Below are positions 35,930-44,403 of a DNA stretch of 64,000 nucleotides, piece by piece. The DNA lies in contig DURH01000031.1 of assembly GCA_012837385.1 (NCBI GenBank), forward strand, positions 1 to 64,000, in the 5' to 3' direction. A model generated the notes under the pieces. It saw only the letters and a list, made by a program, of their open reading frames with translations. It did not search any database and was not told the DNA's origin. Within the stretch, counting starts at the first letter, position 1; each line of letters opens with the position of its first letter. Both the position numbers and the translations under genes were made by a program. Origin of the DNA: Bacillota bacterium. Lineage in GTDB: Bacteria > Bacillota > Limnochordia > Darwinibacteriales > Darwinibacteriaceae.

Positions 35930-36711
35930 TTGGCAAACCTCCTATTCTTAGTAACTAACTGGCTTAGTCCAATTATGAAGAAAGTTCCCATCAAAATCAA
36001 GGTGCACAGGGCGTTTACTTTAGGGGTCACGCCCACACGCATCATGGAGAAGATGTGCACTGGAAGGGTAGTGCTGCGCGGCCCCGACATGTAAGTGGAA
36101 ATAATTACATCATCCAAAGACATGGCTAGACACAGCAGAGCCGCAGTGAGAATGGACGGAGCAACCAAGGGCAGGATGATGGTTCTCACCATCTGCAGCG
36201 TGCTGGCCCCCAAATCCAAAGCCGATTCAATAATGGACTTATCGATTTCCTGCAGCCGCAGGCGCACCATGATGTAGACATAGGGTACACAGAACAGAGA
36301 ATGGGACAGCACTAAAGTCAAGGTACCGAAAGGCAGACCCAGAGCATTGAAAAAGAAAAGCAGCGACACTCCCAAGGCCACTTCAGGCACGATCAAAGGC
36401 AGAATCATCATCCCTTGAATGGCGGTTTTCATGCGGGCTGTCACCCACTGGGAAACAACAGCGGTGAACGTACCCAGCACCGCGGAGAGCAGGGACGTTA
36501 AGACAGCTACCACAATACTTACCCTAAAGGACTGGGCAATAACCCTGTCGCTGAACAGCTGACGGTACCAGTCCAAGGTCCAGCCGGTCCACTGGGCAGT
36601 GGAAGAGCTGGCATTGAAGGAATAGAGAATGACGCTGAGCACAGGCAGGTACAGGATGACAAAAAATAGGGACAGATAAAACGTTCCAAGCCGATTGGTT
36701 TTTTCCTTCAT
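35926..36711 (-). CDS. potC: Polyamine ABC transporter permease PotC
   Basis: Inner-membrane permease of the spermidine/putrescine importer, 261 residues with about six membrane helices. The EAA loop that docks PotA is visible as ESALDLGASTLQMVRTIILPLVAPSILTAALLCLAMSLDD near residue 165. It overlaps potB by 4 bases and potD by 4 bases (ATGA/GTGA), showing tight translational coupling. Confidence 0.92.
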   Translation of the reverse strand: MKEKTNRLGTFYLSLFFVILYLPVLSVILYSFNASSSTAQWTGWTLDWYRQLFSDRVIAQSFRVSIVVAVLTSLLSAVLGTFTAVVSQWVTARMKTAIQGMMILPLIVPEVALGVSLLFFFNALGLPFGTLTLVLSHSLFCVPYVYIMVRLRLQEIDKSIIESALDLGASTLQMVRTIILPLVAPSILTAALLCLAMSLDDVIISTYMSGPRSTTLPVHIFSMMRVGVTPKVNALCTLILMGTFFIIGLSQLVTKNRRFAK

Positions 36712-37559
36712 TGAAACAGCCCCTCCCCCGTCTTATCCTTGCTCACTTTCCAATAAAGCGAGAGCACCAGCAGGGCCAGGGCAATCATGCCCAGGGAAAA
36801 GGCGGCGGCCAGAGGCCTGTTTCTGCCCCTGGTGGCCATGGTGTGAATCAAATTCCCCAGAAAAACGGTATTTCCTCCTCCTAAGAGATCGGAAACGAAG
36901 TAGAGGCCTAAGGCAGGGATGAAAACTAAGGTAAAGCCCCCGGCGATCCCAGGCAGGGTCAGAGGAATGGTGATTTGGAAAAAGGTTTTCCACCTGCTCG
37001 CCCCCAAGTCATAGGAGGCTTCCAGCAGTGAACGATCCAATTTGTCTACAGAGTTAAAGACGGCGACGATCATAAACGGCATCAGCATATAGGCTGTACC
37101 CACCAAGCTGGTACCGAATTTGTACATCATTGGCAGGGGTTTGTCAATAAGCTTGAGAGCCATCAGCACATTGTTGATCAGCCCGGCATTGCCCAGCAGA
37201 ATCATCCAGCCGTAGGTCCGCAGCAAACTGGAGATCCAAAAGGGCAGCATAATCAAGCCCAAGGATAAGGCGCGCCTAGTGGGAGACAGATTGGCGGTGA
37301 TGTAAGCTACGGGATAGCCCACCACCAGCGTGATCAAGGCTGTGAGCAGAGCCAGGAGCAGAGAGTTCCAAAACACCCTCAGATAGATAGGGTCCACCAC
37401 GCGGCGGTAATTGTCCAGCGTAAATTGGTAGATAATGTTGCCCAGGTTGTCCCGGGACAAAAAGCTGAGCACAACCACAAAGATCATGGGCACGCCCACT
37501 AAGAGCCCGATCCACACCAGAATGGGTACAGCTAGTAAGTTCCTCTTGAGAGTTCTCAT
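36708..37559 (-). CDS. potB: Polyamine ABC transporter permease PotB
   Basis: Second permease of the PotABCD importer, 283 residues with about six membrane helices. The EAA loop is LLEASYDLGASRWKTFFQITIPLTLPGIAGGF. The ATG at 37559 (MRTLKRNLLAV) with AAAGAGGCG upstream is one base past the potA stop; the track ORF start lies inside potA and is not used. Gene order potA-potB-potC-potD is the common one. Confidence 0.92.
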   Translation of the reverse strand: MRTLKRNLLAVPILVWIGLLVGVPMIFVVVLSFLSRDNLGNIIYQFTLDNYRRVVDPIYLRVFWNSLLLALLTALITLVVGYPVAYITANLSPTRRALSLGLIMLPFWISSLLRTYGWMILLGNAGLINNVLMALKLIDKPLPMMYKFGTSLVGTAYMLMPFMIVAVFNSVDKLDRSLLEASYDLGASRWKTFFQITIPLTLPGIAGGFTLVFIPALGLYFVSDLLGGGNTVFLGNLIHTMATRGRNRPLAAAFSLGMIALALLVLSLYWKVSKDKTGEGLFQ

Positions 37560-37560
37560 C

Positions 37561-38664
37561 TTAGACGCCTCTTTCTTCCCAACCATCTTTGGGAAGCAGA
37601 ATCGCTCCGCTTTCCTCCCAGGAAATGTACACAGTATCTCCAACTTGGCAGTCACAGTCGATCTTTTGATACTCTACAACTGTAAGGACTCTATCCTCAA
37701 CCTGCACCTCAATCCTGATCTGGGAGCCGGCATAATGGATGGAAAGAGCCCTGCCCTTAACGGCATTTTCCGTTTCGTCACAGGAAATCCTCATCTTATC
37801 CATGAGAATGGCCAAGATGGCCGAGCCCTCGGCTGGAAAAGCGTTCTTGGCGCTGCTTGAATTCCTTACTGCAACCACGCTTTCTCCCAGCTTCACCTTT
37901 GAACACTCTTCACCAGGCTCCACCACTTCTACAGGGAAGATGTTGCGATCCCCGATGAAGCTGGTCACGAAGAGGTTTTTCGGGTTGTTGTAGATCTCCC
38001 TGGGGCTGCCCAACTGCTGCACTTCCCCTTGGTCAATTACCACAATGCGATCTGACATGTTGAGGGCCTCTTCTTGATCATGGGTTACATAGACGAAGGT
38101 AGTACCTGTCTTGCGCTGCAGGTGCGCCAACTCCGTCTGCATGTGCTTGCGCAGTTTGAGATCCAGCGCGCCTAGGGGCTCATCTAGGAGCAGGATAGAT
38201 GGTTCATTGATGAGGGCCCGGGCAATGGCGATGCGCTGCCTCTGCCCCCCTGAGAGCTGGTGGGGCATGCGCTGTTCATAGCCTGACATCTGCACTAATT
38301 CCAGTACCTCAGACACTCTGGTCTTAAGCTGGGACTCATTAAGGGATTTCGTCATGCGGGGGCCATAGGCGATATTGTCATAGACGTTGAAATGGGGGAA
38401 CAGGGCGTAGTTCTGAAAAACAGTGTTTACATTCCGCTTATTCGGCGCCAAGTCCTTAATGGAAGTGCCGGAAAGCAGAATATCTCCTGATTGAATGCGC
38501 TCCAGGCCTGCAATACAGCGCAGAAGTGTGGTTTTGCCGCAGCCCGAAGGCCCAAGCAGAGTGAGAAATTCCCCTTCGTCTATGGTAAAAGAAACATCCT
38601 TCAGGACATGGACGTCACCATAGTACTTATTCAAGTTGATAAGCGAAAGCAGCGGCTGTCTCAC
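37561..38664 (-). CDS. potA: Polyamine ABC transporter ATP-binding protein PotA
   Basis: ATPase that powers spermidine/putrescine import, 367 residues. Walker A GPSGCGKTT near residue 40, signature LSGGQRQRI, Walker B LLLDEPLGALD and the H-loop VTHDQEEAL are all present. A C-terminal TOBE-type regulatory region (residues ~285-360) follows. The GTG at 38664 lies nine bases after GGAAGG and fits better than the TTG at 38670 in the ORF track. First gene of the operon, just downstream of a near-consensus promoter. Confidence 0.94.
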   Translation of the reverse strand: MRQPLLSLINLNKYYGDVHVLKDVSFTIDEGEFLTLLGPSGCGKTTLLRCIAGLERIQSGDILLSGTSIKDLAPNKRNVNTVFQNYALFPHFNVYDNIAYGPRMTKSLNESQLKTRVSEVLELVQMSGYEQRMPHQLSGGQRQRIAIARALINEPSILLLDEPLGALDLKLRKHMQTELAHLQRKTGTTFVYVTHDQEEALNMSDRIVVIDQGEVQQLGSPREIYNNPKNLFVTSFIGDRNIFPVEVVEPGEECSKVKLGESVVAVRNSSSAKNAFPAEGSAILAILMDKMRISCDETENAVKGRALSIHYAGSQIRIEVQVEDRVLTVVEYQKIDCDCQVGDTVYISWEESGAILLPKDGWEERGV

Positions 38665-38695
38665 AGACAACTTCCTTCCCCACCATAATATAATG

Positions 38696-38711
38696 CTGAC
38701 CCTAAGGTCAG
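38696..38711. promoter_or_regulatory. Inverted repeat at the pot operon start site
   Basis: CTGACC and GGTCAG separated by four bases lie directly after, and overlap by two bases, the -10 of the pot promoter, covering the expected transcription start. This is the classic place for a repressor operator; the regulator is not identified. Confidence 0.5.
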
Positions 38712-38738
38712 TATAGTTTAGTTACTAAAGGATGTCAA
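38710..38738 (-). promoter_or_regulatory. Near-consensus promoter of the pot operon
   Basis: Minus strand TTGACA, 17 bases, TATACT: six of six and five of six to the sigma-A consensus, about 46 bases upstream of the potA start. Confidence 0.82.
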
Positions 38739-38764
38739 AGCATGGATCCGCTGCATGCTGGGGT

Positions 38765-40015
38765 TCATCCCAACTTCAACGCCTCCACTGGCGTCATTTT
38801 CGCCGCCTGCCACGCTGGGTACAGTCCGAAGAGCTGACCCATGAGAATGGTAACCAGCACAGCCAGGGCCGCGGCTAGAGGGTGCAGTCCGCCCACACTG
38901 CCGAACTTCACATACGTAGCCTGGGCCATAATCAGTGTGAGCATGGTATTGGCGCTGAGCAAGGCTGCCCCTAATCCCAGTGCCGAGCCCACACAGGAAA
39001 ACACCAGGGACTCATTGAGGATCTGCCAGATTATTACTCCTTTCGTTGCCCCTAAAGCCTGCCGCAGGCCGATTTCCCTCGTCCTCTCCACTACGCTGAC
39101 CAGCATGATGCTGAGAATGCCGATGGCGCTCACCAACACAGCAATAAAGGCAAAGGCACCCAAGATGAGGGTAATGTCCTGAACCTGATCGCTCAAATAG
39201 GAAGTTGAGTCCTCAAAGTACTCTCCCTGTACTTCTAGGTCATCTGTGGCTCGGTCTGCCAGCAAAATTTGGACGTCTGCCACCGCTTCATAGACCCTGT
39301 CAGGCTTGGTCTGAATATAGAGGCTGTGATAGAGCGGCTCAGAATCGCCTAAGGACATCCAAGTGCGGGTGGCGTCTAAGGGGAAGATGAGATGGGGTTG
39401 GGTAATGAACAGATCCAAAAGCGGCGGATAGAGTTTGTACACCCCGATGATCTCAAACTCCCAGCTGCCTTCACCGAAGTCTCCCAAATCTAAGATCTGC
39501 CCCAAGGCTGATTGGTTGGGGAAAAGCTGTTCTGCCACTACTTCTGAGATGAGAACAACTCTGCTCCGCTGCTGTTCATCTGCTTTGGTGAAGAACTGAC
39601 CTTCCACTAATTCCAGCCCAATAGCATCTGCATACTCCGACGTGGTTTCGGCTGCCGCCTTCACCAAGTAGGTGAGGCCGCGCACGGTAACTTGCTGTTC
39701 CCACAGGTCGCGATAAATAAAGGCGTTTTCGATTAGATCGCTTTCCTGGACCCTAGCCAGGTCACCATAGCGGAGATTGCTGGCGGAGGACATCATGAAG
39801 CGATAGCCTGCGATCTCCTCGTATTGAGCCACAACAATCTTGGCCAAGGATCCGCCGTAAGTGCGTTTGGCATCATCTATCCTGCCCGAGGCTTGAAAAT
39901 TGAGGGACAGGATGATCGCTACAATCCATACGCCCAGTGCCACCTGGAGCACAGTGAGCAGGGAACGCAGCGGCCTTTTCCTGACAATCCGCAGAGTAAA
40001 TTTGACTGTCTCCAT
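38765..40015 (-). CDS. MacB/FtsX-family ABC transporter permease (second)
   Basis: A 416-residue permease with one N-terminal helix (LLTVLQVALGVWIVAIILSLNF, ~17-38), a large extracytoplasmic MacB-PCD-type domain (~45-270) and three C-terminal helices. The typical SVVERTREIGLRQALGATKGVIIWQIL motif of FtsX-like permeases lies between helices 2 and 3. It is the last gene of the six-gene export operon and forms a likely heterodimer with the upstream permease. ATG start with a G-rich AGGGGGGG site. No terminator is seen before the pot promoter. Confidence 0.87.
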   Translation of the reverse strand: METVKFTLRIVRKRPLRSLLTVLQVALGVWIVAIILSLNFQASGRIDDAKRTYGGSLAKIVVAQYEEIAGYRFMMSSASNLRYGDLARVQESDLIENAFIYRDLWEQQVTVRGLTYLVKAAAETTSEYADAIGLELVEGQFFTKADEQQRSRVVLISEVVAEQLFPNQSALGQILDLGDFGEGSWEFEIIGVYKLYPPLLDLFITQPHLIFPLDATRTWMSLGDSEPLYHSLYIQTKPDRVYEAVADVQILLADRATDDLEVQGEYFEDSTSYLSDQVQDITLILGAFAFIAVLVSAIGILSIMLVSVVERTREIGLRQALGATKGVIIWQILNESLVFSCVGSALGLGAALLSANTMLTLIMAQATYVKFGSVGGLHPLAAALAVLVTILMGQLFGLYPAWQAAKMTPVEALKLG

Positions 40016-40028
40016 CCCCTACCCCCCC

Positions 40029-41315
40029 TTATTCGTTGCGGAGTGCTTCAACGGGATTGATCAGCGACCCCAGGTAAGCCGGGTATACCCCAAACAAGAG
40101 GCTTACCACAAAGCCCATGGCGACGCCCAACCCTATCCTGGCACCCAACTTGGCAGTGGCAAAGAGGCTTAAGGAGTTCTTGAGGAGTTCAGCGAAGGCG
40201 AAGGAGAGCGCGATCCCCACCAGCGCCCCCGCCATGCCCAGCGACACGGCCTCCATCATGAACTGCCGAAACACCATCCAGCGCGAGCTGCCCAGGGCAA
40301 TATTCAGCCCTATGGACTTAGTGCGTTTTAAGAGTCTGGCCAGCATAAGGTTGAGAATGTTGATTATGGCAATGAACAGCCCCACAGAAGCCAGGAGTCC
40401 GATTAGCAAACCCTGGCGCTGCATAGTCTTGGTAGCCTCCCGCCAGAAGTCCAAGTTGCTCTCCACGATAACGGTTCCCTCTCCCCAAATCAGGGAAGCT
40501 TCGCTTTGCACCAACCCCAGGGCTTGAGCCAGATCTACTTCTTGATCCACGCCCACGTTCACCCGCCTAAAGTTGGCTTCCTCACCGGCGCTGCGATAGA
40601 ACGGAGAGACTGTCAGGGGCGCCCAGGCCATACGCGCTCCGGAGAAAACCGAGTATTCGTCATCCTCCGAAACAGGGCCCACCACACCAATTACCGTGAA
40701 CTTCAAGGGCTCTCCATCGTCAACGCTGAGAGGGACAGTCCTGCCCACGGCAGGTTCAGCGCCAAAGAGTTCCTCCGCGAGGAGTTCCGAAAGCACCAAG
40801 ACACGATTGCCGCTGAGCACATCTTCTGTTAAGAAATAGGTGCCGGCCTTGAACACTCCGTCATGGAAGCGGAAATACTCAGGGAGTGTCCCTGTAATAA
40901 ACACTTCATTGCCCCTGTAGAAATAGTAGTCCTCGCCGCCCTCTTCAGGCAGCAAACTGCTCGCTGCCGCCCAGCCATTTTCCACAAAGACATGCATGCT
41001 GGAGGGCAGCTGCTGCTGCAATTCCATGATCTTACTTAAGGAGGCCCCCCACTCGTGGTCCGACACATCAGTGCCTAGAAGGGCTATGGGCGCGCTCCCC
41101 CACCTGGCCGCCTCAGTCTTGCCCTGAATCTCTAAGGTGCGGAAGTAATCAATCCTGCCAATCTTGTTGAACTCCTCGTTCATGGATAGAAACATGGCCA
41201 GTACCGTGACCAATACCCCCACACCCAGCCCAATGGCGAAAACCACCAATATGGACTCTAAGAGCTGGCGGGCGGAGTGGCGCAGCGACCATTTGAGCTG
41301 TTCCCACAAACTCAC
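40029..41315 (-). CDS. MacB/FtsX-family ABC transporter permease (first)
   Basis: A 428-residue FtsX-like permease: helix 1 (~15-42, ESILVVFAIGLGVGVLVTVLA), a MacB-PCD extracytoplasmic domain, then three helices. The motif LLKRTKSIGLNIALGSSRWMVFRQFMMEAVSL is typical for the coupling region. GTG start with AGGAGG upstream. It is 13 bases ahead of the second permease and follows the TolC gene by 11 bases. With the second permease and the ATPase it forms an export-type ABC transporter of the MacB class; the substrate is unknown. Confidence 0.87.
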   Translation of the reverse strand: MSLWEQLKWSLRHSARQLLESILVVFAIGLGVGVLVTVLAMFLSMNEEFNKIGRIDYFRTLEIQGKTEAARWGSAPIALLGTDVSDHEWGASLSKIMELQQQLPSSMHVFVENGWAAASSLLPEEGGEDYYFYRGNEVFITGTLPEYFRFHDGVFKAGTYFLTEDVLSGNRVLVLSELLAEELFGAEPAVGRTVPLSVDDGEPLKFTVIGVVGPVSEDDEYSVFSGARMAWAPLTVSPFYRSAGEEANFRRVNVGVDQEVDLAQALGLVQSEASLIWGEGTVIVESNLDFWREATKTMQRQGLLIGLLASVGLFIAIINILNLMLARLLKRTKSIGLNIALGSSRWMVFRQFMMEAVSLGMAGALVGIALSFAFAELLKNSLSLFATAKLGARIGLGVAMGFVVSLLFGVYPAYLGSLINPVEALRNE

Positions 41316-41326
41316 CGCAGTACCTC

Positions 41327-42640
41327 CTAGCTGATCACAGCAAAGATCATCTCCTGGAGCTGCCGGCCGCAGAGGTTCCAGAGAGCCGCAGCACCGCGGG
41401 CATAGTTCAGTTCTCCGTGAAAGTACTCCATCTGGGCTTTTTGCACAGCCAGGGAGGCCTCCTCCACCTGCAGCTCTGTGGCCAAGCCCGCTTCATGCTG
41501 CCTCTGGCGCAGGGCCAGATCCTCCTGGGCTTCCTCTAAAAGCTCCGCCAGGAGCTGAACTTGGTTCTGCGCCGCCTTAATCGCTTGCAGTGCGCCGCGC
41601 AGCTCGCCCCGGAGAGCACTTTCTTGCAGTTCCAAAGCGTGTTCCGCCTTAGCCACCGCGAGTTCCAACTCATTCAGGATGGTTTGGCGGGGATAGAGAT
41701 CCTTAGAAGCGGTAAGGCCCACATTCCAGCCCACACCATCTCCAACTGTAAGGCCGCCCGCGACTTTCACCTTCCAGCCCATAGTCTTGCGTTCCAGCTC
41801 CAGCTCGGTTTGGGCCCGTTCCAGTTCCCCCCTGGCTCTGCGCAGTTCTGGACTTGCGGCAAAGAGCTCTGGCTCCAGCTCCTCCTCGAAAAACTCCTGC
41901 TCGAAAAGGTGCACTGCCAATACGGGCTGGTAGAACTCCTCAGTCTCAACACCCAGCACCGTCCTGAGCTGCAACTGCAGGTGATCAACCTCTTCGCTCC
42001 TGGCAGCAACAACAGAAATCTGATCCCGCAGTTTCCTCCGCAGTTCCAGATCATCGTAATTGGGGGTCTGCCTGGCTGCCTTCAACTGGGCTTCCAAATG
42101 CTGCAAAACCGCCTCTTCATACTCCTTGATATCCATGGCTTTTCTAAGATCCACTAGGAGTTCCAGCACCTGCAGTACCAGGCTGTTCACCTGGCGGCGC
42201 ATGCTTTCCTCCGGCGAAGGCTCCAAGCTCTCCTGCCCAGGGAGGGCAAAAAGGTCGTATCCCAAAGTCAGGCTGCCTGTGGGCTTCACCGCCACACTCT
42301 GGGCGTCCACAGCCACCGACAACCTACCGTCCAAGCTGACGCTGCCGCCCAAGGGTACAGCTATGGTTAAAGAACCCTGGGGGCCCTGCCAAGCTCCGTC
42401 CTCCACACCAGCAGGCCGCAGCTCAGTGCTGATCTTAGGATGCTTCTTCAGAGCGTCCTTCGCCAACCCAACTTCTTGTTCCCACAAAAAAAGGGCATAG
42501 CTGGTATTGTGCTCTAAGGCAGTTGTTAAGGCTTCGTCCAGCGTAAGCATCTTGACTCTCTCTGCCCAAGCGCTGGAACCCATGGCTAGGGCGAGGCATA
42601 AACAGAGAATGCCCGCCGATAACCTCAGCCTAGTCTTCAT
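41327..42640 (-). CDS. TolC-family outer-membrane efflux-like protein (longer)
   Basis: A 437-residue TolC/OEP-family protein. A signal peptide (AGILCLCLALAMGSSAWA) is followed by the family opening LTLDEALTTALEHNTSYALFLWEQ and two halves, each with strands and long heptad-rich helices (LELAVAKAEHALELQESALRGELRGALQAIKAAQNQV). TolC proteins form outer-membrane ducts in diderm bacteria; in monoderm species some homologues exist with unclear location. ATG at 42640 (MKTRLRL) overlaps the upstream TolC-like gene by 11 bases. Confidence 0.82.
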   Translation of the reverse strand: MKTRLRLSAGILCLCLALAMGSSAWAERVKMLTLDEALTTALEHNTSYALFLWEQEVGLAKDALKKHPKISTELRPAGVEDGAWQGPQGSLTIAVPLGGSVSLDGRLSVAVDAQSVAVKPTGSLTLGYDLFALPGQESLEPSPEESMRRQVNSLVLQVLELLVDLRKAMDIKEYEEAVLQHLEAQLKAARQTPNYDDLELRRKLRDQISVVAARSEEVDHLQLQLRTVLGVETEEFYQPVLAVHLFEQEFFEEELEPELFAASPELRRARGELERAQTELELERKTMGWKVKVAGGLTVGDGVGWNVGLTASKDLYPRQTILNELELAVAKAEHALELQESALRGELRGALQAIKAAQNQVQLLAELLEEAQEDLALRQRQHEAGLATELQVEEASLAVQKAQMEYFHGELNYARGAAALWNLCGRQLQEMIFAVIS

Positions 42641-43694
42641 GATGATCACCTAGTTCCTCGTGCTGTCCTATAGTCTGCAGAAGCTTAACCCTAGCTAGGC
42701 TGTACTGCAGCAGGCGGGTACTGTAATCCTGCTCAAGCCGAGCTAGTTCTTCCTGTTTGGACACAACCTGGGCATTGCTCACCACCCCCGCGGCATAGCG
42801 GCTCTTTTCAGCTTCCAGGCTTTTGCGTTCCAGCTCAATGCGGCGTTTGGCCATTTCCAAGGCATGGGTTTGATCCTGAATGGCGTAGTAGTCGCCGCGG
42901 ATCCTAAAATACAATGCCTGCTCAGCCTGGGCCAGCATTATTTGGGCCTTTTCCTGATTGGTCAAAGCTTCTTCAAGCTCAGCCTTGGGCGTAAAGGGGC
43001 TCTCTGCGGCCCGCACTGCTTCCTGTGCCTTAGCCAGTGCTTCCCGGGCTTCGGCCACCCCTGAATCAAGCTGGAGAGCCAGCTCGTAACAGGTATCTAG
43101 ATCCCAGGTGAAGGGCGTGAAGGAGAGCAGCAGCCGCTCAGTGAGCTCAACCTTGGCCTGGAGGGGCAGTCCCAGGAGTTCGTTAAACTCCATACGCCTT
43201 GTTTCCAAATCGATCGCTGCCCGCTCATAGCTGTGCTGGGCATCAAACAAGCTGTTTTGCGATCGCTCAATATCCAGTGAGGACAGCAGCCCGGCCTTGT
43301 ACTTGTTCTCATCCATGGCCAGCTGGTCTTGGGCTCGTTCTTTGGCCAAGCGAGCGTTTTCCATCATGGCTTCACTTTCCAGAAGCTCCTGATACTTGGT
43401 GCGCACCTTGTCCTTGAGCTCCTGGGTCTTTTCTGCATACGCCTTCTCCGCCTGGGCCCATGCCTTTTCCGCTTCCCGCAGCATGTCCTCATCGCCCACA
43501 ATCTGCGCCCGCTCCAATTTCGCTTTAGCCGATTCCCAATCCAGCGTAGCGATCTGATAACTCAAGTTTCGCTCCAGTGCTATGTCTGCTGCCTCTTGTA
43601 CGGTAAGCTGCAGTACTTCCTCAGCTGCCTGGGCAGCCAAGTTCAAGCCAAAAACCAGTGCCGCCAGCAGTAAAAACGTCACATATCTTTGCAT
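42630..43694 (-). CDS. TolC-family protein (shorter)
   Basis: A 354-residue second TolC-like protein in the same operon. The signal peptide (YVTFLLLAALVFGLNLAAQAA) leads to LTVQEAADIALERNLSYQIATLDWESAKAKLERA and long helical stretches (AQEAVRAAES, QALYFRIRGDYYAIQDQTHALEMAKRRIELERKSLEAEKSRYAAGVVSNAQVV). It is shorter than usual (~430), with less of the beta-barrel segments evident. It has its own signal peptide and AGGGAGGAG site, so it is a true separate gene and not a frameshifted part of its neighbour. It may pair with the longer TolC as a hetero-oligomer. Confidence 0.78.
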   Translation of the reverse strand: MQRYVTFLLLAALVFGLNLAAQAAEEVLQLTVQEAADIALERNLSYQIATLDWESAKAKLERAQIVGDEDMLREAEKAWAQAEKAYAEKTQELKDKVRTKYQELLESEAMMENARLAKERAQDQLAMDENKYKAGLLSSLDIERSQNSLFDAQHSYERAAIDLETRRMEFNELLGLPLQAKVELTERLLLSFTPFTWDLDTCYELALQLDSGVAEAREALAKAQEAVRAAESPFTPKAELEEALTNQEKAQIMLAQAEQALYFRIRGDYYAIQDQTHALEMAKRRIELERKSLEAEKSRYAAGVVSNAQVVSKQEELARLEQDYSTRLLQYSLARVKLLQTIGQHEELGDHHED

Positions 43695-43707
43695 TTTGGC
43701 TCCTCCC

Positions 43708-44403
43708 TTAAGCCTCTTTTCCCGTTTCACCTACAGGTCTATCTGAAACGATCTTGCCGTCACGCAGGCGCAGCAGGCGCTTCCCATAGGAAGTGATGCT
43801 GGGATCATGGGTCACGATCACAATAGTGGTTCCCCCTTGGTTCAGCCGCTGTAGAATGCCCATAATCTCCGCGCTCTGATCGGTGGCCAGGTTACCAGTT
43901 GGCTCGTCAGCGAGAATCAAGGCCGGGTCATTGGCTAAAGACCGGGCAATGGCTACTCTCTGCTGCTCTCCACCTGAGAGCTGAGTGGGCCGGTGCCCCA
44001 GCCGCTTATCCATTCCCACCATGGCTAACAGCTCCGCGGCGCGCTCCTTTCTTTGCCGCCTGGGCTTTCCAGCGTACATCATGGGCACCATTACATTCTC
44101 CAAGGCTGTCAGTTCTGGAAAGAGGTTGTAGCTCTGAAAGATGAATCCAAAGTGTTCGTTGCGGACCTTGGCTAGTTCCCTATCCCGCAGCTGGGTGATA
44201 TCTACCTCTTCCAGGTAGTAGGCGCCCCTGCTGGGCTGATCCAACACGCCGAGAATATTAAGCAGGGTGGATTTACCTGAACCGGAGGGCCCCATGATTG
44301 ACACAAACTCACCGCGCTGGATCTCCAGATCCACTCCATCCAAAGCCCTTACTTCCACATCACCCATGTAGTACTCCCGGGTAATCCCTTCCAGCCGGAT
44401 CAC
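43708..44403 (-). CDS. MacB/LolD-type ABC transporter ATP-binding protein
   Basis: A 231-residue ATPase of the MacB/LolD/YknY class. Walker [11 protein letters not shown]-loop with [16 protein letters not shown], signature LSGGEQQRV, Walker [12 protein letters not shown] and VTHDPSI are present. GTG start overlaps the adaptor gene stop (GTGA) with GGGAGG upstream. It supplies ATP hydrolysis to the two FtsX-type permeases encoded downstream. Confidence 0.93.
   Translation of the reverse strand: MIRLEGITREYYMGDVEVRALDGVDLEIQRGEFVSIMGPSGSGKSTLLNILGVLDQPSRGAYYLEEVDITQLRDRELAKVRNEHFGFIFQSYNLFPELTALENVMVPMMYAGKPRRQRKERAAELLAMVGMDKRLGHRPTQLSGGEQQRVAIARSLANDPALILADEPTGNLATDQSAEIMGILQRLNQGGTTIVIVTHDPSITSYGKRLLRLRDGKIVSDRPVGETGKEA

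Noticed and set aside
41327-43694. Two TolC-like ORFs as one frameshifted gene
   Set aside because: Each has its own signal peptide, family N-terminus and ribosome site; both are real genes.
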